In this document: piece by piece, positions 1 to 11,522 of the stretch
Position numbering within the stretch: the first letter of the stretch is position 1
Layout: each line of letters starts with the position of its first letter
Origin: Pochonia chlamydosporia 170
Lineage: Eukaryota; Ascomycota; Sordariomycetes; Hypocreales; Clavicipitaceae
Assembly: GCF_001653235.2 (NCBI RefSeq)
Contig: NC_035795.1
Coordinates: 62,001-126,000 of the forward strand
DNA length: 64,000 nucleotides
Direction of reading: 5' to 3'
Notes under the pieces: model-generated
Database searches by the model: none
Seen by the model: only the letters and a program-made list of their open reading frames with translations
What the model was told of the DNA's origin: nothing
Made by a program: the position numbers and the translations under genes

Positions 1-469
1 AGAACTAGCCTATCCCTATAGCCCTGCCAATGGATAATCTCTTAGTTTTTATATAATTAGAGACTAACTCTCCTTCTTAGACTCGCGAGAGCTATACTAT
101 CTAGACCCACGTTGCCAGCCGTCTTAGCATTAACCTCGGCTAGGTGCCGCAAGCATCTTAGACTAAGTCTAGATAGGCTATTTGTGCTGCTAATATACCT
201 ACTTATAACTTAATTATCTAATAATAGTCTAAATAGATTAATAACTTAGAAGCTATAAAGGCTAAAGCAAGCTAGAAGTATACTTATATAGTGTAAAAGG
301 TAGAGCCTTTTAGAGTAAAAAGGAGGTTTAGTTATGCGCGGGAATAAGATGGAAATAGGGTTAGTATACGGATATAATACGGATATAACCTTAGTTAAAA
401 GTAGCTTAGAATAATAGCTTATTAGATAAGCAATTATCATAGAATATAATTCGGAAATAGCATGGGAGT

Positions 470-560
470 AAAATATTATGTGGACGGGATTGCTCACACT
501 TGGGGGCCTAACAAGGGAGCTAGAAAAAGGGGACTTAGTGTTTTTATTTAATCTTATAGC
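470..560 (+). repeat. Dispersed repeat, copy 1 (partner at 40140-40218, inverted)
   Basis: A stretch of about 75 bp containing ATTATGTGG, GGGGCCTAA and AAAAAGGGGACTTAGTG matches the reverse complement of 40140-40218, mostly with transition differences. The conserved core is probably part of a retroelement, but I cannot assign a domain. Confidence 0.6.
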
Positions 561-646
561 TAGCACACAAATAAAAGGGAGGTTCTTTCCCCTTTAGCTA
601 GAAACTTAATTAATAGACTTAACCGCGATTTTCTTAACTAGAGCTA

Positions 647-942
647 TTTACTTAGTGTATTTAATGCTTATTTACTAAATCTCTTATTAACTAAAAGCAC
701 TTTTCTTTGCTAATAGCTATACCTTATAGAGGTATACTACTAGATAATATTACTAAGGTCTTCTAGAAAGACTAAAAGCAATTAAAGATTAAAATACTAT
801 TTAATCTAGGTAATTAGAAGGATTCTAACTAATTAGACTAAAGGAAAGTAATAATCTAGACTAAATTGCTAATAGGCTACGTGTAAGTGCGGTATTACGC
901 GAGCTACTCTGAGCTCTTAGGTGTGTTCGTTTTGGGCCAACA
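647..942 (-). repeat. Solo LTR-like repeat, copy 1
   Basis: On the minus strand this 296-bp unit begins TGTTGGCCCAAAACGAAC and ends near CACTAAGTAAA. It matches 35377-35670 (plus strand) almost throughout, with mainly transition differences. The TGTTGG start is common for Ty1/copia LTRs, but the far end lacks a clean CA and no target duplication is visible. LTR identity is therefore inference. Confidence 0.6.
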
Positions 943-1689
943 AAATATATTATGTAAAAAATTAAGGATTAAGCTCTTCTCAATCTAGAGAGAGGGAATT
1001 CCTTCTTTATATAGTAGAATATTGCTTATTAGTAAGCTATTACTAATAAGAATAGGGTTTATATAGTCTTAAAGTTAAGCGCCTTAGTGGGTTAAGTGCC
1101 TTTGTGGTAGACTTTGCTTGTAATAGTGGTATTCTCTTCTCATAGAAGCTCTTTCTCTTATACTTAGTAACTAGTCTTGCTAGATATAAGAAATAAAACC
1201 TATTTTAAGGTATCTTATAAGGCAATATATATCTCATTAGAATCAGAAAATTCTGAATATTCTAATAGAGGTTACTATAGAGCTTTATACCTAAAGTTAA
1301 TATTTAACTTAGTAGTATAAAACTCTATAGCCCCTTAGGCTATATTTCTTGTCTTCTGTAAACTTTACCTTTATCTATGAAAGATAAAGGGCTTATCTAT
1401 CCGAGATAAGGCAGAAGTCATATTTAAAGTATACCTTCTATCTAGGTATATAAAGCCTAGATAGATTCTTTCCTTTTAGATAGTAACTTAAGCTCTTATT
1501 TTCTCTCAAGCTTACATAATCAAAAGACCCACTTTTCTTATTATATAAGCAAGAATATCGGTTACCTAATTCTAGTTATCCGCTGCATTATTTTCTCGAG
1601 TTATACCTGATTATATCCGGTTATTATTACCGACTATATCCGATAACACGATATTAATCTCGATTCGTTTACAAACCTCTTACACAAGG

Positions 1690-2100
1690 CTATATATTAA
1701 GACTATATAGTAGACCAATTACATGTAAGGCATTAAAGCAAACTACTATAATAATCTTAAGTATAGAAGCTAAGCTAGTTATAGCGTTAGAAGCAGCCAA
1801 GGAAATAATAGCTATAGAATAACTATTAAACTCTTTATAAATTAAGTTAGATAAGCCTTTATAGCTAGAAATTAATAATAAGCAAATAATTAGGCTATTA
1901 GTTAAAGAGTTAGTAAAGTTAACCACTTAGCTTTATTATGTGGATATTTACTAGCACTAGCTATGCTAGTAAGTTTAAAATAGTTAACTTTAAGTATAGT
2001 AAGTAGAGTTAAAGGATATAGTAGCAAACAGAATAATAAAGGCATTAACTAAGGTTTAGCATACTAAATTCCTATAGCAATTATAAATAGAAGATATTTA
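1690..2100 (+). pseudogene. Ty1/copia polyprotein relic (RNase H end)
   Basis: Reading through stop codons, the plus strand gives a copia-type RNase H C-terminus: a segment like 'lsieAklvialeAakEiiaie', then LEINNKQIIRLLVKEL, then YYVDIY, then VANRIIKALTKV followed by H-x-x-F. These correspond to the conserved DNKQTIRLL, HVDIHxHWLRQ and MVADGLTKAL blocks of fungal copia elements. Stops fall where CAA/CAG or TGG codons are expected, as RIP would produce. Integrase and reverse transcriptase parts are not recognisable upstream, so this is a 3' fragment. It cannot make protein. Confidence 0.75.
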
Positions 2101-2160
2101 AAGCTAAATTATTATTAAAGCTAAATTATTATTAAAGCTAAATTATTATTAAAGGTAAAT
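2100..2160. repeat. 17-bp tandem repeat (3 perfect units plus partial)
   Basis: The unit AAAGCTAAATTATTATT occurs three times perfectly from 2100, then a partial unit with one change. It lies directly after the copia relic. Confidence 0.85.
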
Positions 2161-2580
2161 TAGAAGAAGCTTAAAGTAAGGTGTAAGAGAGACTTTAAAA
2201 CTCTAATAATAAATTAGACCTTAAGTTAAAGCTAGGTATAAAGGGGGGCAAAAAGAGTGCTAACCCTAGTGGGCCTAGCTATGAATTATGCTAACACTAA
2301 AGCTTAATAAAGGCAATAAATTAGTATAGATAAGCACTTAGAAAGAAACTTATCTAAGGGGGTATATTGGATAAAACTGCCTCTATTGCTAGAATAAGCA
2401 AACTTGGTGTAAATGCTAGCTATTATAGCATTAGCTATAAGAACTAAGAATAGCCAGAAAAAGCAATTATTTACTTTAGATAAATAGGAAGTTTTCTAGT
2501 ATTAAAAGATAGCTATAGACTCTATCTATAGCATAAATAATAAGAATAATAATTTTTAAAAAGAGCTTAGTTAACGATAA

Positions 2581-3005
2581 GTCTCATAACGTGACAGAAG
2601 CAGGTTAACAGGGAAAATCGTGCAATTTCCCGGCTATGAGTCCCTGACCAGTCCGGCACCTAACAGGCAAACACTAAATTAAACCACATGAGTCAAAGTG
2701 GCCAATTGGTTCGCATAATTACAGTAACAGGTCATGCGAACACTTAAAAGCTCGAGCCAAGGACGAGGCTTTGTAACCGCTTGAAGCTTCTTCACAATGC
2801 AGTCCGCGCCAATAAGAACACCATTATCGTGTTCCGCAACGACGTGACGCGTTATTCCGGTATAGAAATCATCCATGTAAATAGCGAAGCGAAATCATGC
2901 GCTCCAATCAAGTCTTCACAAGCAGTTTAATACCACGTGGCCGTTGGCAGTCGTTGCGCATGATTCAAGTTTAATTGCTGCCCAATAAGGTAATGGCCAT
3001 GCCAC
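2581..3005. other. Non-RIP intergenic segment, no gene recognised
   Basis: Balanced composition between two AT-rich tracts. A 65-codon minus-strand frame (2679-2876) exists but has no recognisable motif. I see no RNA gene. Confidence 0.5.
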
Positions 3006-3007
3006 AT

Positions 3008-3556
3008 TTGCGGCTCGTGCTATTCGTGCGCCCAAAAATCGCTATTTGTGCGCCCCTCATACTCCCATCACAAAGAGGTTTACTTAAATTATATTTATCT
3101 ATAATATTTACTAGAAGATAAATAGAAAAAAAATTATACAAAAAAACAGAGTTATATTTATTTATAATATTATCTTTTACTTAATTTTTAGAAATTATCT
3201 TAGAGTAAATTCTTATTTTTAAAAAAGAGACTTACTGTTGCTTGTACCAGGAAGCAAGCATCCCTGCTAGCTTCTGATTGGCTAGCCCCTGGCTAAGGCC
3301 CACTTATCTAGCTGCTATCACCACCACCGCTAGCGGTGGTGGCGATAGCTAGAACAAGCGTCAATCAACCAGTTACAAGTACCCCAATCCCGTGATAATT
3401 ATCACCCGAATAGAAGCCTTGCGCTTCCAACACTTACTTTTATATAGTAAAATTTCTCTTTACTTTTTATTGGCTAAAGCAGACTAGATTAGGCAGTTAG
3501 TGGGCGCAGGCGCACAAATAGCGATTCTTGGGCGCACGAATAGCACAAGCCACATT
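3008..3556. mobile_element. MITE-like element with terminal inverted repeats
   Basis: The left end (about 3020-3056) reads GTGCTATTCGTGCGCCC then AAAAATCGCTATTTGTGCGC. The right end (about 3500-3552) is its near-perfect inverse complement. Each arm itself contains two copies of the word GCTATTYGTGCGCCC. The roughly 500-bp interior is AT-rich, has no long ORF and carries a central hairpin (3311-3354). Outside both arms lies the same word GCCACATTTGC (G/C) GCTC in direct orientation, which could be an unusually long target-site duplication or subterminal sequence. The structure fits a non-autonomous DNA transposon; superfamily unknown. Confidence 0.7.
3311..3354. repeat. Central GC-rich hairpin in the MITE-like element
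   Basis: GCTATCACCACCACCGCT is followed directly by its inverse complement with one mismatch, giving an 18-20 bp stem with almost no loop. Confidence 0.85.
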
Positions 3557-4290
3557 TGCCGCTCCAGTTAACGGCAAACAAGTGCCGCTCACGTATGCGT
3601 GGCTTGTGGAGCAGATCGCCAGGGTCCAGGCGGACATTTGCTCGCCAGCTAAATTAAAATAGTCACGATAATTCTGGTCGCGGCGTACCCTTCCCCATGG
3701 CCGAAAGCAACTCACAAAATAACTAATATAGCTCGCAATATTCCTCACTTAGAGTGCTGTATAAGCGAGCCAATCAGCAATAGATAGGTATATATGAACT
3801 ATATCCTCGCTATGTGACGCCAACCCATAGGATAAGGTGATAATACCGTGATATAGGTGTTAGGTAGTATTTGCCGCGTGCAGTACTGTCATAGTCTGCA
3901 GTATAACCAAACCAGTTAGCGATAGATGGGTGCACATTCGCATTACTTCCCCCGCTGCGTATCGGCAGATAGTATTTACTGGATTACCCTATGGGGCCAA
4001 ATCCTTGGAACGGCGCGTTTTCGACTTCCTAAAATGTACAGTACTGTGGCGCTCTGTGCTGTTGGATATGGCTGCTTCTGTTGATGCCGTACCTATTGCA
4101 CAGTACCTACTGTACCGGGTAGAACAAGACGATTTGGTGTAATTACTGGCTGTCGTCTCCAGCCGCGCTACATGCCGGACTTCCCTTGGATTGTCTGATT
4201 CGTTAGGTAGGATGCAGGATCCATTTCGTAATGTAACGGTCTAGCAAGCGCAGTACCGGTACTACCACGCACTAACAACCTAATTTAGAT
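3557..4290. other. Intergenic, no gene recognised
   Basis: Several short frames occur (for example 70 codons at 3930-4142 plus), but none has a domain, a signal peptide or supporting splice structure. Nothing else seen. Confidence 0.5.
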
Positions 4291-4294
4291 GCAC

Positions 4295-4480
4295 GACACG
4301 GTGTTGAGTCAACGGCAGAGACTGACAACTAGGTACTAAATGGGATTGGTGCGGCCCCAAATTAAGCACCGCTGAATTAGCCAACCGAAGAACGCTCGAC
4401 AAAAAAGCAAACTCTATAGCTTCTAGACTTTTCTAGAACTCTTCTGGAATTCTTTATCCGTTGTTGCACCTTCCGGTTGG
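4295..4480. repeat. Diverged dispersed repeat, copy 1 (partner at 26538-26690)
   Basis: Shared blocks in the same order as the partner: ACGACA..GTGTTG, ACAAC..AGGTAC, TTGGTGCGGC, ATTAGCCAA and GCTTCTAGACTTTTCT. The match is in direct orientation and far from perfect. Both copies lie upstream of sugar-related genes (alpha-galactosidase here, sugar transporter there), but old repeat dispersal explains this equally well. Confidence 0.55.
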
Positions 4481-4876
4481 TTGGATCCAACTAATCCATG
4501 CTGTGAAAGTTTCCAATTAATCCAATCTAGGGTTAAGTGGGTTGAGTTGGTTGGAAGGACACCCTGTCCTTAGCTATAGAGATATCATTTAATAACTACC
4601 TTTTCTTTGCTATATAAATATAAACTTGTTAGAACGGTATAGTACAGTAATAGCAGCTAGACTATAATTGGCCTAAGTTTACTGTACATAAATAGCTCTC
4701 TGTTATAGATATTTCGACAATAATTTCTAGACCCTGGGATTTTTACGGTAAGTTTCCCGCACTAATAGCGGCATGCGAGGATCGTCTGGGATTCGCAGGT
4801 GGAGAGTAAGTGCCAGTTATGCCGGAATAGCTTGTTAAGGTTAAATTATAGAGGCGCTTGCCAGCCACGTGGGCGT

Positions 4877-4907
4877 CATGGGGATGAGCTAGAATCTGGA
4901 CGCATGA
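4877..4907. repeat. 31-bp direct repeat, copy 1
   Basis: CATGGGGATGAGCTAGAATC and the following TGGACGCATGA match 5178-5208 at 29 of 31 positions by eye. The two copies are about 300 bp apart in the region upstream of the alpha-galactosidase. Confidence 0.8.
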
Positions 4908-5177
4908 CATGACCGATGCGCACTATGCATATTAATACCACAAATCCTATACAGTAACTGCGGGTTTGAGGGCACCGGTAGTTTAATTGCGGGGTGACAC
5001 ATATCCACGGGAGATTGCCGTCAGCTGTCAGGCCAGAATGCTCCCATATTTCGTTGACTGCTTCTGAAGCGAACGAATCAGCGGTAGGCGCATGACCCCA
5101 GGCAACAGGCTTACCACAGTGAGAGATGACTTCGACCAGGAAATGCAGGGGAGCTTGCAGTTACGGGGGTCCGACCC

Positions 5178-5208
5178 CATGGGGATGAACTAGAATCTGG
5201 ACCCATGA
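5178..5208. repeat. 31-bp direct repeat, copy 2
   Basis: Second copy of the 4877-4907 word, about 650 bp before the GH27 start codon. It could be a duplicated regulatory site or a short segmental duplication; the sequence alone does not decide. Confidence 0.8.
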
Positions 5209-5861
5209 ACTTGGGGCTAATCGCGCCATTGGCGCCATTTTAGTCGCCCAGCCGTATGCGCACCACCCTTGGGAGCCGAGGATGGCTTCTAGAACGTAAT
5301 GGTGCAGTAAACCCATTGCCTGGGGGTACATCTGCTGATTGCTAATTCGTTCGCTTATGACGCAGGTCAGAGCGCTGCCAAGAAATAAATGAATTTGGAT
5401 CCTGGCGATTAACAAGCATGAGCGGCACTTGTTCAGTGACCGGAGCGGCAAATGCCGGTCATGCAAAAGATGGCATAGCCACTATCACTTCACTATTGGG
5501 CGACAATTAAACTTGAATCATGCCCATACTTCCACTGGTTCCTCAAGGATGCATTAATTCCGCCATATACCATTGCGCGCTAACAGCCATGTGGTGGTTA
5601 GTTGCTTGTGAAGACTTGATTGGTGCGAATGATTCAGATTCGCTATTCTTCTGTCAGCCACTTTTGCATACGAAGGGTCCACGCACAAGCAGAGTACGAC
5701 TTCAAGGCAGCCAACAGCAAGCAAAGCTGGCAAGACCGTTTGATAGATAGACACGCTACAAAGTATAAGAACATCTGTATCCCCTGCTTTACCTTATTCT
5801 GGTACCACTGGTCAGAACTCACAGCATCTCCAGTCTAACTCTACCAGATCTTTCCACAAAC

Positions 5862-7530
5862 ATGCTGTCAAACTACCTCGGCCACTCTCTTGTTGCAGTT
5901 TTCCTGGTTCGGGTCGCCGACGCCAGTTTCTTCCAGGACCAAAATTCCAAATTCCCCGACAGTACGGTTGGGAGAACACCAGCCCTCGGCTGGAATAGCT
6001 GGGTATGAGAAGCTAGTTCCCCTCAAGTTAATCACATGTTTACATTGATCCAGAATACATTCAAATGCGCTGGGGCCACTGCTACAAACGCTCTTGCTGT
6101 GGCCGACGGATTTGTAGAACTGGGCCTCAAGGACGTCGGATATACCTACGTGAACATCGATGACTGCTGGTCGGCCAAGAGTCGTACAGCTGGCCAGCTC
6201 GTCCCTGACCCTGACAAGTGGCCCAACGGTATCAAGGCAGTTGTCGATAAGATTCACGAGAAGGGCTTGAAGTTTGGGCTGTACGGTGACTCGGGTACTA
6301 AAACCTGTGCAGGATACCCTGGCTCTAAGGGGTTCGAATTTGAAGACGCTCAGACTCTGGCAAGCTGGGGCGTAGATTATTGGAAATACGACAACTGTTA
6401 CACCCCTTGCACTTCTTCGCAGGCTTCCTGCGGGGGGGGACGACCGATTGGTAACTCAAGAGAATGGTACGAGCCGATGCGAAATGCGTTCCTCAATATC
6501 TCACGTCCTATCTTATTTTCCGTTTGCCAGTGGGGACGCGACAATGTCTGGACGTGGGGTGCGAACTACGGCAATTCGTGGAGAATGTCTAGCGACATCA
6601 GTCCTACCTGGGATTCAGTCGCCAAAATTGCCCGTATGGCCGGGAGCATCTCCCAGTATGCAGGTCCCGGAGGATTCAATGATCTTGACATGTTGGTGAG
6701 TCAAACACCAATCCACTCAGCCGAGCAGGCTGCTTGGGAAGAAAGCCTGACATTTGAGCGCAGGAAATCGGCAATGGCGAACTTACCGTCGCCGAACAGC
6801 GGGCTCACTTCGGCATCTGGGCCATTGCCAAGTCACCCCTTATCCTCGGCTGCGACCTTTCTAAAATTTCTCCAAAATCCTTGGCTATCATCAAGAACAA
6901 GGTCTGATCTATAGTATCAAAGCAATACATCACAGCCACTGACCATTCCCACAGGGTATCATTTCCATCAACCAAGACCCGCTCGGCAAAGCTGCCGGGT
7001 ACTTTATTCCCACCGGAAAGAGGCCTCCTCGGTCGGGTGAACTGTACCCATATTGGTCTGGTCTTCTCAGTGACGGTGTCGTCATCGGTCTTGTGGCAGC
7101 TAATGGCGCCGAGACTTTGTCCGTTAATTTTACAGACGTCCCGGGTCTTGGGGCAGGGGCCTATGACTGGATTGAGTATTACAGTGGAAAGACTGGCACG
7201 AGCACTAGCGTGTCATTCAGCTTAGACAGCCATGATATGGCCGTTGTTAAAGTCAACACCGCTAGGGTTATAACGGACCAGACATGCCAACACAATAATG
7301 ATGCTGGTAGGTGGAAAAGTGAACTAAAACCCAGTGACCGACTTAGAGAGCTCTGCTCTAGCGGCGGCGGTTGCTATCGAGCCGAAAAAGGCTACATGTG
7401 TGTTACTGGTGACCTTAATCAGTGCGACCGCGCCGTTAATTCCGCCAGGGAGTGGGAGAGCCAGCACGGAGATTGGTGGCTTTGGTCTATAGTTAGTTGT
7501 GGTGGTCTTAGAGTTACCATCACGGAATAA
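5862..7530 (+). CDS. Secreted GH27 alpha-galactosidase with Cys-rich C-terminal extension
   Basis: Predicted exons 5862-6002, 6054-6695, 6764-6901 and 6955-7530 (three phase-0 introns of 51, 68 and 53 bp) give about 498 residues. A hydrophobic N-terminus is followed by the GH27 start motif LGWNSW, which is completed across intron 1 by NTFKCAGA. NIDDCW, the nucleophile in KYDNC (Asp160) and the acid/base Asp in RMSSDIS (about Asp228) are present, as is SPLILGCDLS. It should release terminal alpha-1,6-galactose from oligosaccharides or galactomannan outside the cell. The catalytic and beta-sandwich part ends near DMAVVKVN (about residue 408). About 90 further in-frame residues follow with six cysteines, unlike a normal GH27 end. 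The start at 5862 is chosen because it gives the signal peptide in frame with exon 2. Confidence 0.9.
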
Positions 7531-7566
7531 GTATAATAGTATTGTGAGCTACACTGATACTATAGA

Positions 7567-7676
7567 CCTAGCCCTGCTAGGTTTAGAGTTTTAGCGTTAA
7601 CGCTAGATTAGCTGCTATTGTTGGATTAATTTCGCTTAAGTTGCTTTGCAACTTAAATATGCAAGCTTGAGCTTGC
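7567..7676. repeat. Cluster of four short perfect hairpins
   Basis: Inverted repeats follow one another at 7567-7581 (CCTAG..CTAGG), 7592-7605 (TAGCGTTAACGCTA), 7636-7656 (TTAAGTTGC..GCAACTTAA) and 7661-7676 (GCAAGCT..AGCTTGC). They start about 40 bp after the alpha-galactosidase stop and could act in 3' end formation or be the edge of a degraded element. Confidence 0.7.
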
Positions 7677-7825
7677 CTTTCTCTATTCCTTAGCTTGCGG
7701 TAGATAACTTACTATGCTTTAATATCTATACTAGCTAAAGTTCTTAACTAAAGAGATAAACCTTTTTGTCTGTCCATTCTTCTTTCTATTGCTCTACTGT
7801 GCAAGAGGTACTATATAATTCATTA

Positions 7826-7965
7826 AACTACACACACTCTCCTCCTATATCTATAGAGGTATCTACCTTATAGATAGATAGCTATATACAGAATTTATAA
7901 TTTTACATTAATTAATCTTCCAAAAATTCCCGCAGCGCTGTAGCGCTGCCGTGGCAATAATAGTG
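7826..7965 (+). repeat. Direct repeat flanking the first hAT relic, copy 1
   Basis: ACTCTCCTCCTATATCTATA and the roughly 120 bp that follow match 11523-11665 in the same orientation. Most differences are C/T or G/A, and this copy is the more AT-rich one. The shared tail contains an AGCGCTG..GCGCTGC-like segment. Confidence 0.7.
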
Positions 7966-8829
7966 TAACAGGCTGAGCTCGTTACAATATACCTCTTCTC
8001 TCCAGTGGTTATAGTGAGGGAACAGTCTACTTACTACCCTTCGGAGTCTTCTGGAATCCTACCAAATTCTTCTTCGTATCGTGCTAGCGCCTACTGCACC
8101 AACGCGTCGCCCAAATCGTCCAAAAGTTGGTGACGGTTGGAGTTTTCTCCACTTTTCCACTTCCCATCAACAACCGGGGTCTTGCCTCATTTGGCAGCTT
8201 ATTTCCCATAATCATGTACTTTTCGTCCGTGCACGCGTCTCCCGCGTCTGTCTTGCGGGAAAGGGGGTCTTCATGTCTGGGGGAGCACCTCGTTATCCTT
8301 GAATTTATTGTGGATATGTGGATTCGTAGTGTTTCTTGTTCTCGGACTTAGGGTGCTAAAAATCGTTGAGAAACCGTTATGTTTTTTTTTGATTGAAGTT
8401 GTTCTAAGGTACGGGGTCCCATCCCGCAGATGTTTTAAAGTACACAGGTGATTTACTAACACCGTAGTTTCATGTGGCTCATCAAAGATCATGCATTATA
8501 TGCGACACGCACCTTCCCCCTCCTCAGATTTCACTCTGTGTCAGATGACATCTGAATATCACCTTGATTAATATTCTCCTGTGAAGCGTCCTCTGGATCA
8601 ATCTGGAAAGAGATATCAACCAGACCCAATTGCCAAGGCTCGAAACCACTACACCCATCTACATTTGGGCTAAGTCGAGTGGATGTGCTATATATCAGGC
8701 CTCTACTTAGTGGATATTATATATATCTAAGTTGAGTGGATAGATATATATATGTATATATAAGTGCAGTTTGGAGACTGTTTACCGAATTACGCCTATT
8801 TGGCCTTACTTTCACATTTTGTCACTAAC
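7966..8829. other. Intergenic, possible degraded coding fragment on minus strand
   Basis: Between about 8050 and 8190 the minus strand reads as a coding-like stretch (LLDDLGDALVQ then ALARYEEEFGRIPEDSEG after a stop), of unknown family. At 8700-8765 there is a TA-rich run with repeated AGTGGATA words. A B-box-like segment at 8629-8662 is shared with 24721-24753. No intact gene seen. Confidence 0.35.
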
Positions 8830-11300
8830 TCTCCCCCCGCCTGCTGCGGTACTAAAATTACCTCTCTAGCTAACGCTGTTCTCGCTGTCCAATAGCTACT
8901 TTAACTTGGCAAGTGCCAGTTTATTATCGTTTAGAGTCGCGTAAACTCTATCCAGCTAAGTCTTAACATGCGAGTAAAGCAATAGATCTAGGTCCTTAAT
9001 AAGACCTACATAATACCAAGAACGTAAAACCTAATATATAGCGATAATCTTAGCATTAAGGTCTATACGCAATGCCAAGACTATCTTGCTAGCTGCTAAA
9101 AATAGCCTCTCACATTTGGCTAATATTAGCTAAATCGTTATAAAGTCTAAAGCTATCCTGGATAACCTGGGATATCTGCCGTTCTTTGTGATCCAGTAAC
9201 GGATTAAATCACGAATATTGCTATTACCTACCTTACGATCTATCTGCCACGCCTGGTACTTGTCGCCTATTATAGCTGTTGCATAGGCCGGTATTAAGCT
9301 TAGCAGACAACTGTTCTTCTTAAACGGGTTAAAAAACCAAGACCGTTTTGCTGGTAGCTTGTTGTTACTCCTGCTGCTGGTAGTTCTAACTTTAAGGTAA
9401 GCGTAATTAGATAACTAGACATTAGAAACTATCTCTTTTGCTTTTTTTACCTAACTAGGCTTATGTAACCACGTCTCATTAAAATAGTCCCAGTAATAGG
9501 CTAGGTGGAGCGCTATAGCTATATAGTATATCAGCGTCTTATCTAGCTATTGGTAATATTTATCTAGCTTATCCCAAGCAAGGTTAATTCCAATGCGCAA
9601 GTACTCTGCATTGGGAAAACCAGCAGCAAGCTCTTTATACTCTTCTAGTGTGTTAGAAGTAACTTATACCTAAGCACCACGTCCCAGACATTGCCGTAGA
9701 AACCGGTCTAGCCCTGCTTGCGCTTACGGATGTGCCTGTCGCTCTCTAGCGTCTTTACCACGGTTTAAAAGATAGTTAGAATAGCCTCCAAATGGTAGAG
9801 AACCTCCCAGTCTTTATTAGCTAGTTAGTTCTCGTCTCGGAGGATGTGTGGCTTTTTTGATAACTTAGCTTGCATCACTTGCTTAGTCTTTCTAGACAGA
9901 TTTTCGTCTTCCCACTGTGCTTTATACCTGACTAGCAGTAGTTTAATGGATGTTTTTAACCGCAGAGCCCTGCGGATCATGTAGAGCTATAATAGCTAGC
10001 GCGTGTCGTTATTGATAATTAGCTTAAGCGGTTTCTTTGACCGAAGCTTTAGAGTGGTAGCTCGATTAATTTCTTCCTGTTTAAAGGGCCAAATTTAGCA
10101 TAGAGCGAATAGCGTTTGGTCAAGCCGCCTACCCTCTAGACCTCCTTGAATAAGTACATTAACCGATGGGTAATGCGCACATCTACAACAATATTATGTA
10201 ACTTTCTAACAGGCCCTTTTTAGCGCTATTGAGCGTATTTAGCGTTAGATAACGCCTCTACACCTAATAACTGCTGCTCAAATGCGTTGGTGTTTCTGCC
10301 AAATAAAAGTGCCTTAGCTAACAAGTTATTGGTGTAGCCTATACAATGTCCACAGCGTAGCTAGCTATTAAACCCAAGCTTAGCGCCAATAACCTCTATC
10401 GCTATATTATTATTCTCAGCATTATTAAGGGTAAAATAGCTAATTTTCTCTTGACTCACACTAAGAGCATATAGGACATTAAGAACCTCCTTGCTAATCG
10501 TTAAGCTAAAGTGGCAATAAGCCTTTAGAACCCCAATTATGATTTTGCATAGCTGATCTTTCTTATCTCTAAAAAAGCAGGCAATCCCATATAAGGCGAG
10601 CTTATTTCGAGACGTCTAGCTATTAATTGATATATAGAGTAGTCTAGAGAAGTTTCTTAGCGCTTCTATAACTTGCTGCTTTTAGCGGTTATATTCTTAA
10701 ATAATCTTATATTAAATAGCACTATCGCTTAGGTTAGCGCATTAGATTAAAACGGATAGACTTAAATAGTTAAAGATTTCTCAGAGGACGGGGTTCTCAA
10801 CAAAGGAGAAGGATTGGTTGCTACTCACGATAAATTCCACCAGCATTCGCTGAAAGTGCTATTTATCAAACCGTGAGATAAAGCAATTCGCGATGGTCTA
10901 TTCCCTAGGCTTCTCGACGTTTAGTTTTAAAGCAGAGGCAATAGTTAGCTGCTTTGATTCTAGTGCGCCTTCTGATTTTAGCTGTGCCCTGCTTCTTTTC
11001 TCACGTGCTGGTGCTGGTATTTTGTGCTCACGCCACAGATGATTTGCCGCGTTCTAAAGGCCTAATAAAGCAAAACTAGCGATACTGGGCCAATTCATGA
11101 GGATGCATTGCTTACAGACCCATTTCTGTATACCATGCCGTTAAATATTGTAGCTAAAGCCCTAAAGCTATAAGCTAGTATCACGAGCACGTTCGGACTA
11201 AGTCTAGCCTTTAAAATAGCAAAACAGACGGTCTTTAAGCAGCTTCTATTGCTCTAACTGGACTGGCATATCGAACGGCATACATAGTAAAAAAATTAAT
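8830..11300 (-). pseudogene. hAT-family DNA transposase, RIP-inactivated
   Basis: Translating the minus strand through stops shows, near 11050-11180, a BED-type zinc finger region (WVCKQC.., then HLWREHKI). Near 10800 it reads VEFIVSSNQSFSFVENPVL, typical of fungal hAT transposases. At about 9230-9050 is the C-terminal dimerisation region (EAW-like segment, YWITKNGRYPRLSRIALDF, KCERLFLAASKIV). Many TAA/TAG stops and scattered damage make it non-functional. Terminal inverted repeats and an 8-bp target duplication were not found. The element is flanked by direct, not inverted, copies of a separate repeat at 7826-7965 and 11523-11665. Confidence 0.8.
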
Positions 11301-11522
11301 TTTTTTTGGCAAACTAAGCAGCAGAAGGTTTAAAGACACTCTTTCCCATGCTGACAGTGTAAGATAAATTATAGAACGATTAGCGTTACTAACTAGGGTC
11401 CCTAAGGTGTCTCCATTTAAGATTATTTTGTGTAAAATTACGCACGGTAGACCATTAAAATACCGCGTTAGAGAATATCCTTATATCTACCCTAAATCCA
11501 CCTAAATACATTAATTATATCT

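Larger units (their letters stand above)
1..2580. repeat. TA-rich, RIP-degraded repeat tract
   Basis: The tract is extremely rich in TA, CTAG and TTAG words and has no long open frame. It contains a repeat pair member at 470-560, an LTR-like repeat at 647-942, a copia RNase H relic at about 1690-2100 and a small tandem repeat at 2100-2160. Between these I see only degraded sequence. Composition shifts abruptly to normal at about 2580. RIP is inferred from composition and from transition-type damage in recognisable transposon fragments. Confidence 0.75.

Noticed and set aside
3930..4142. 70-codon plus-strand frame between the MITE and the alpha-galactosidase
   Set aside because: No domain, no signal peptide, no splice support; chance frames of this length are common in this composition.
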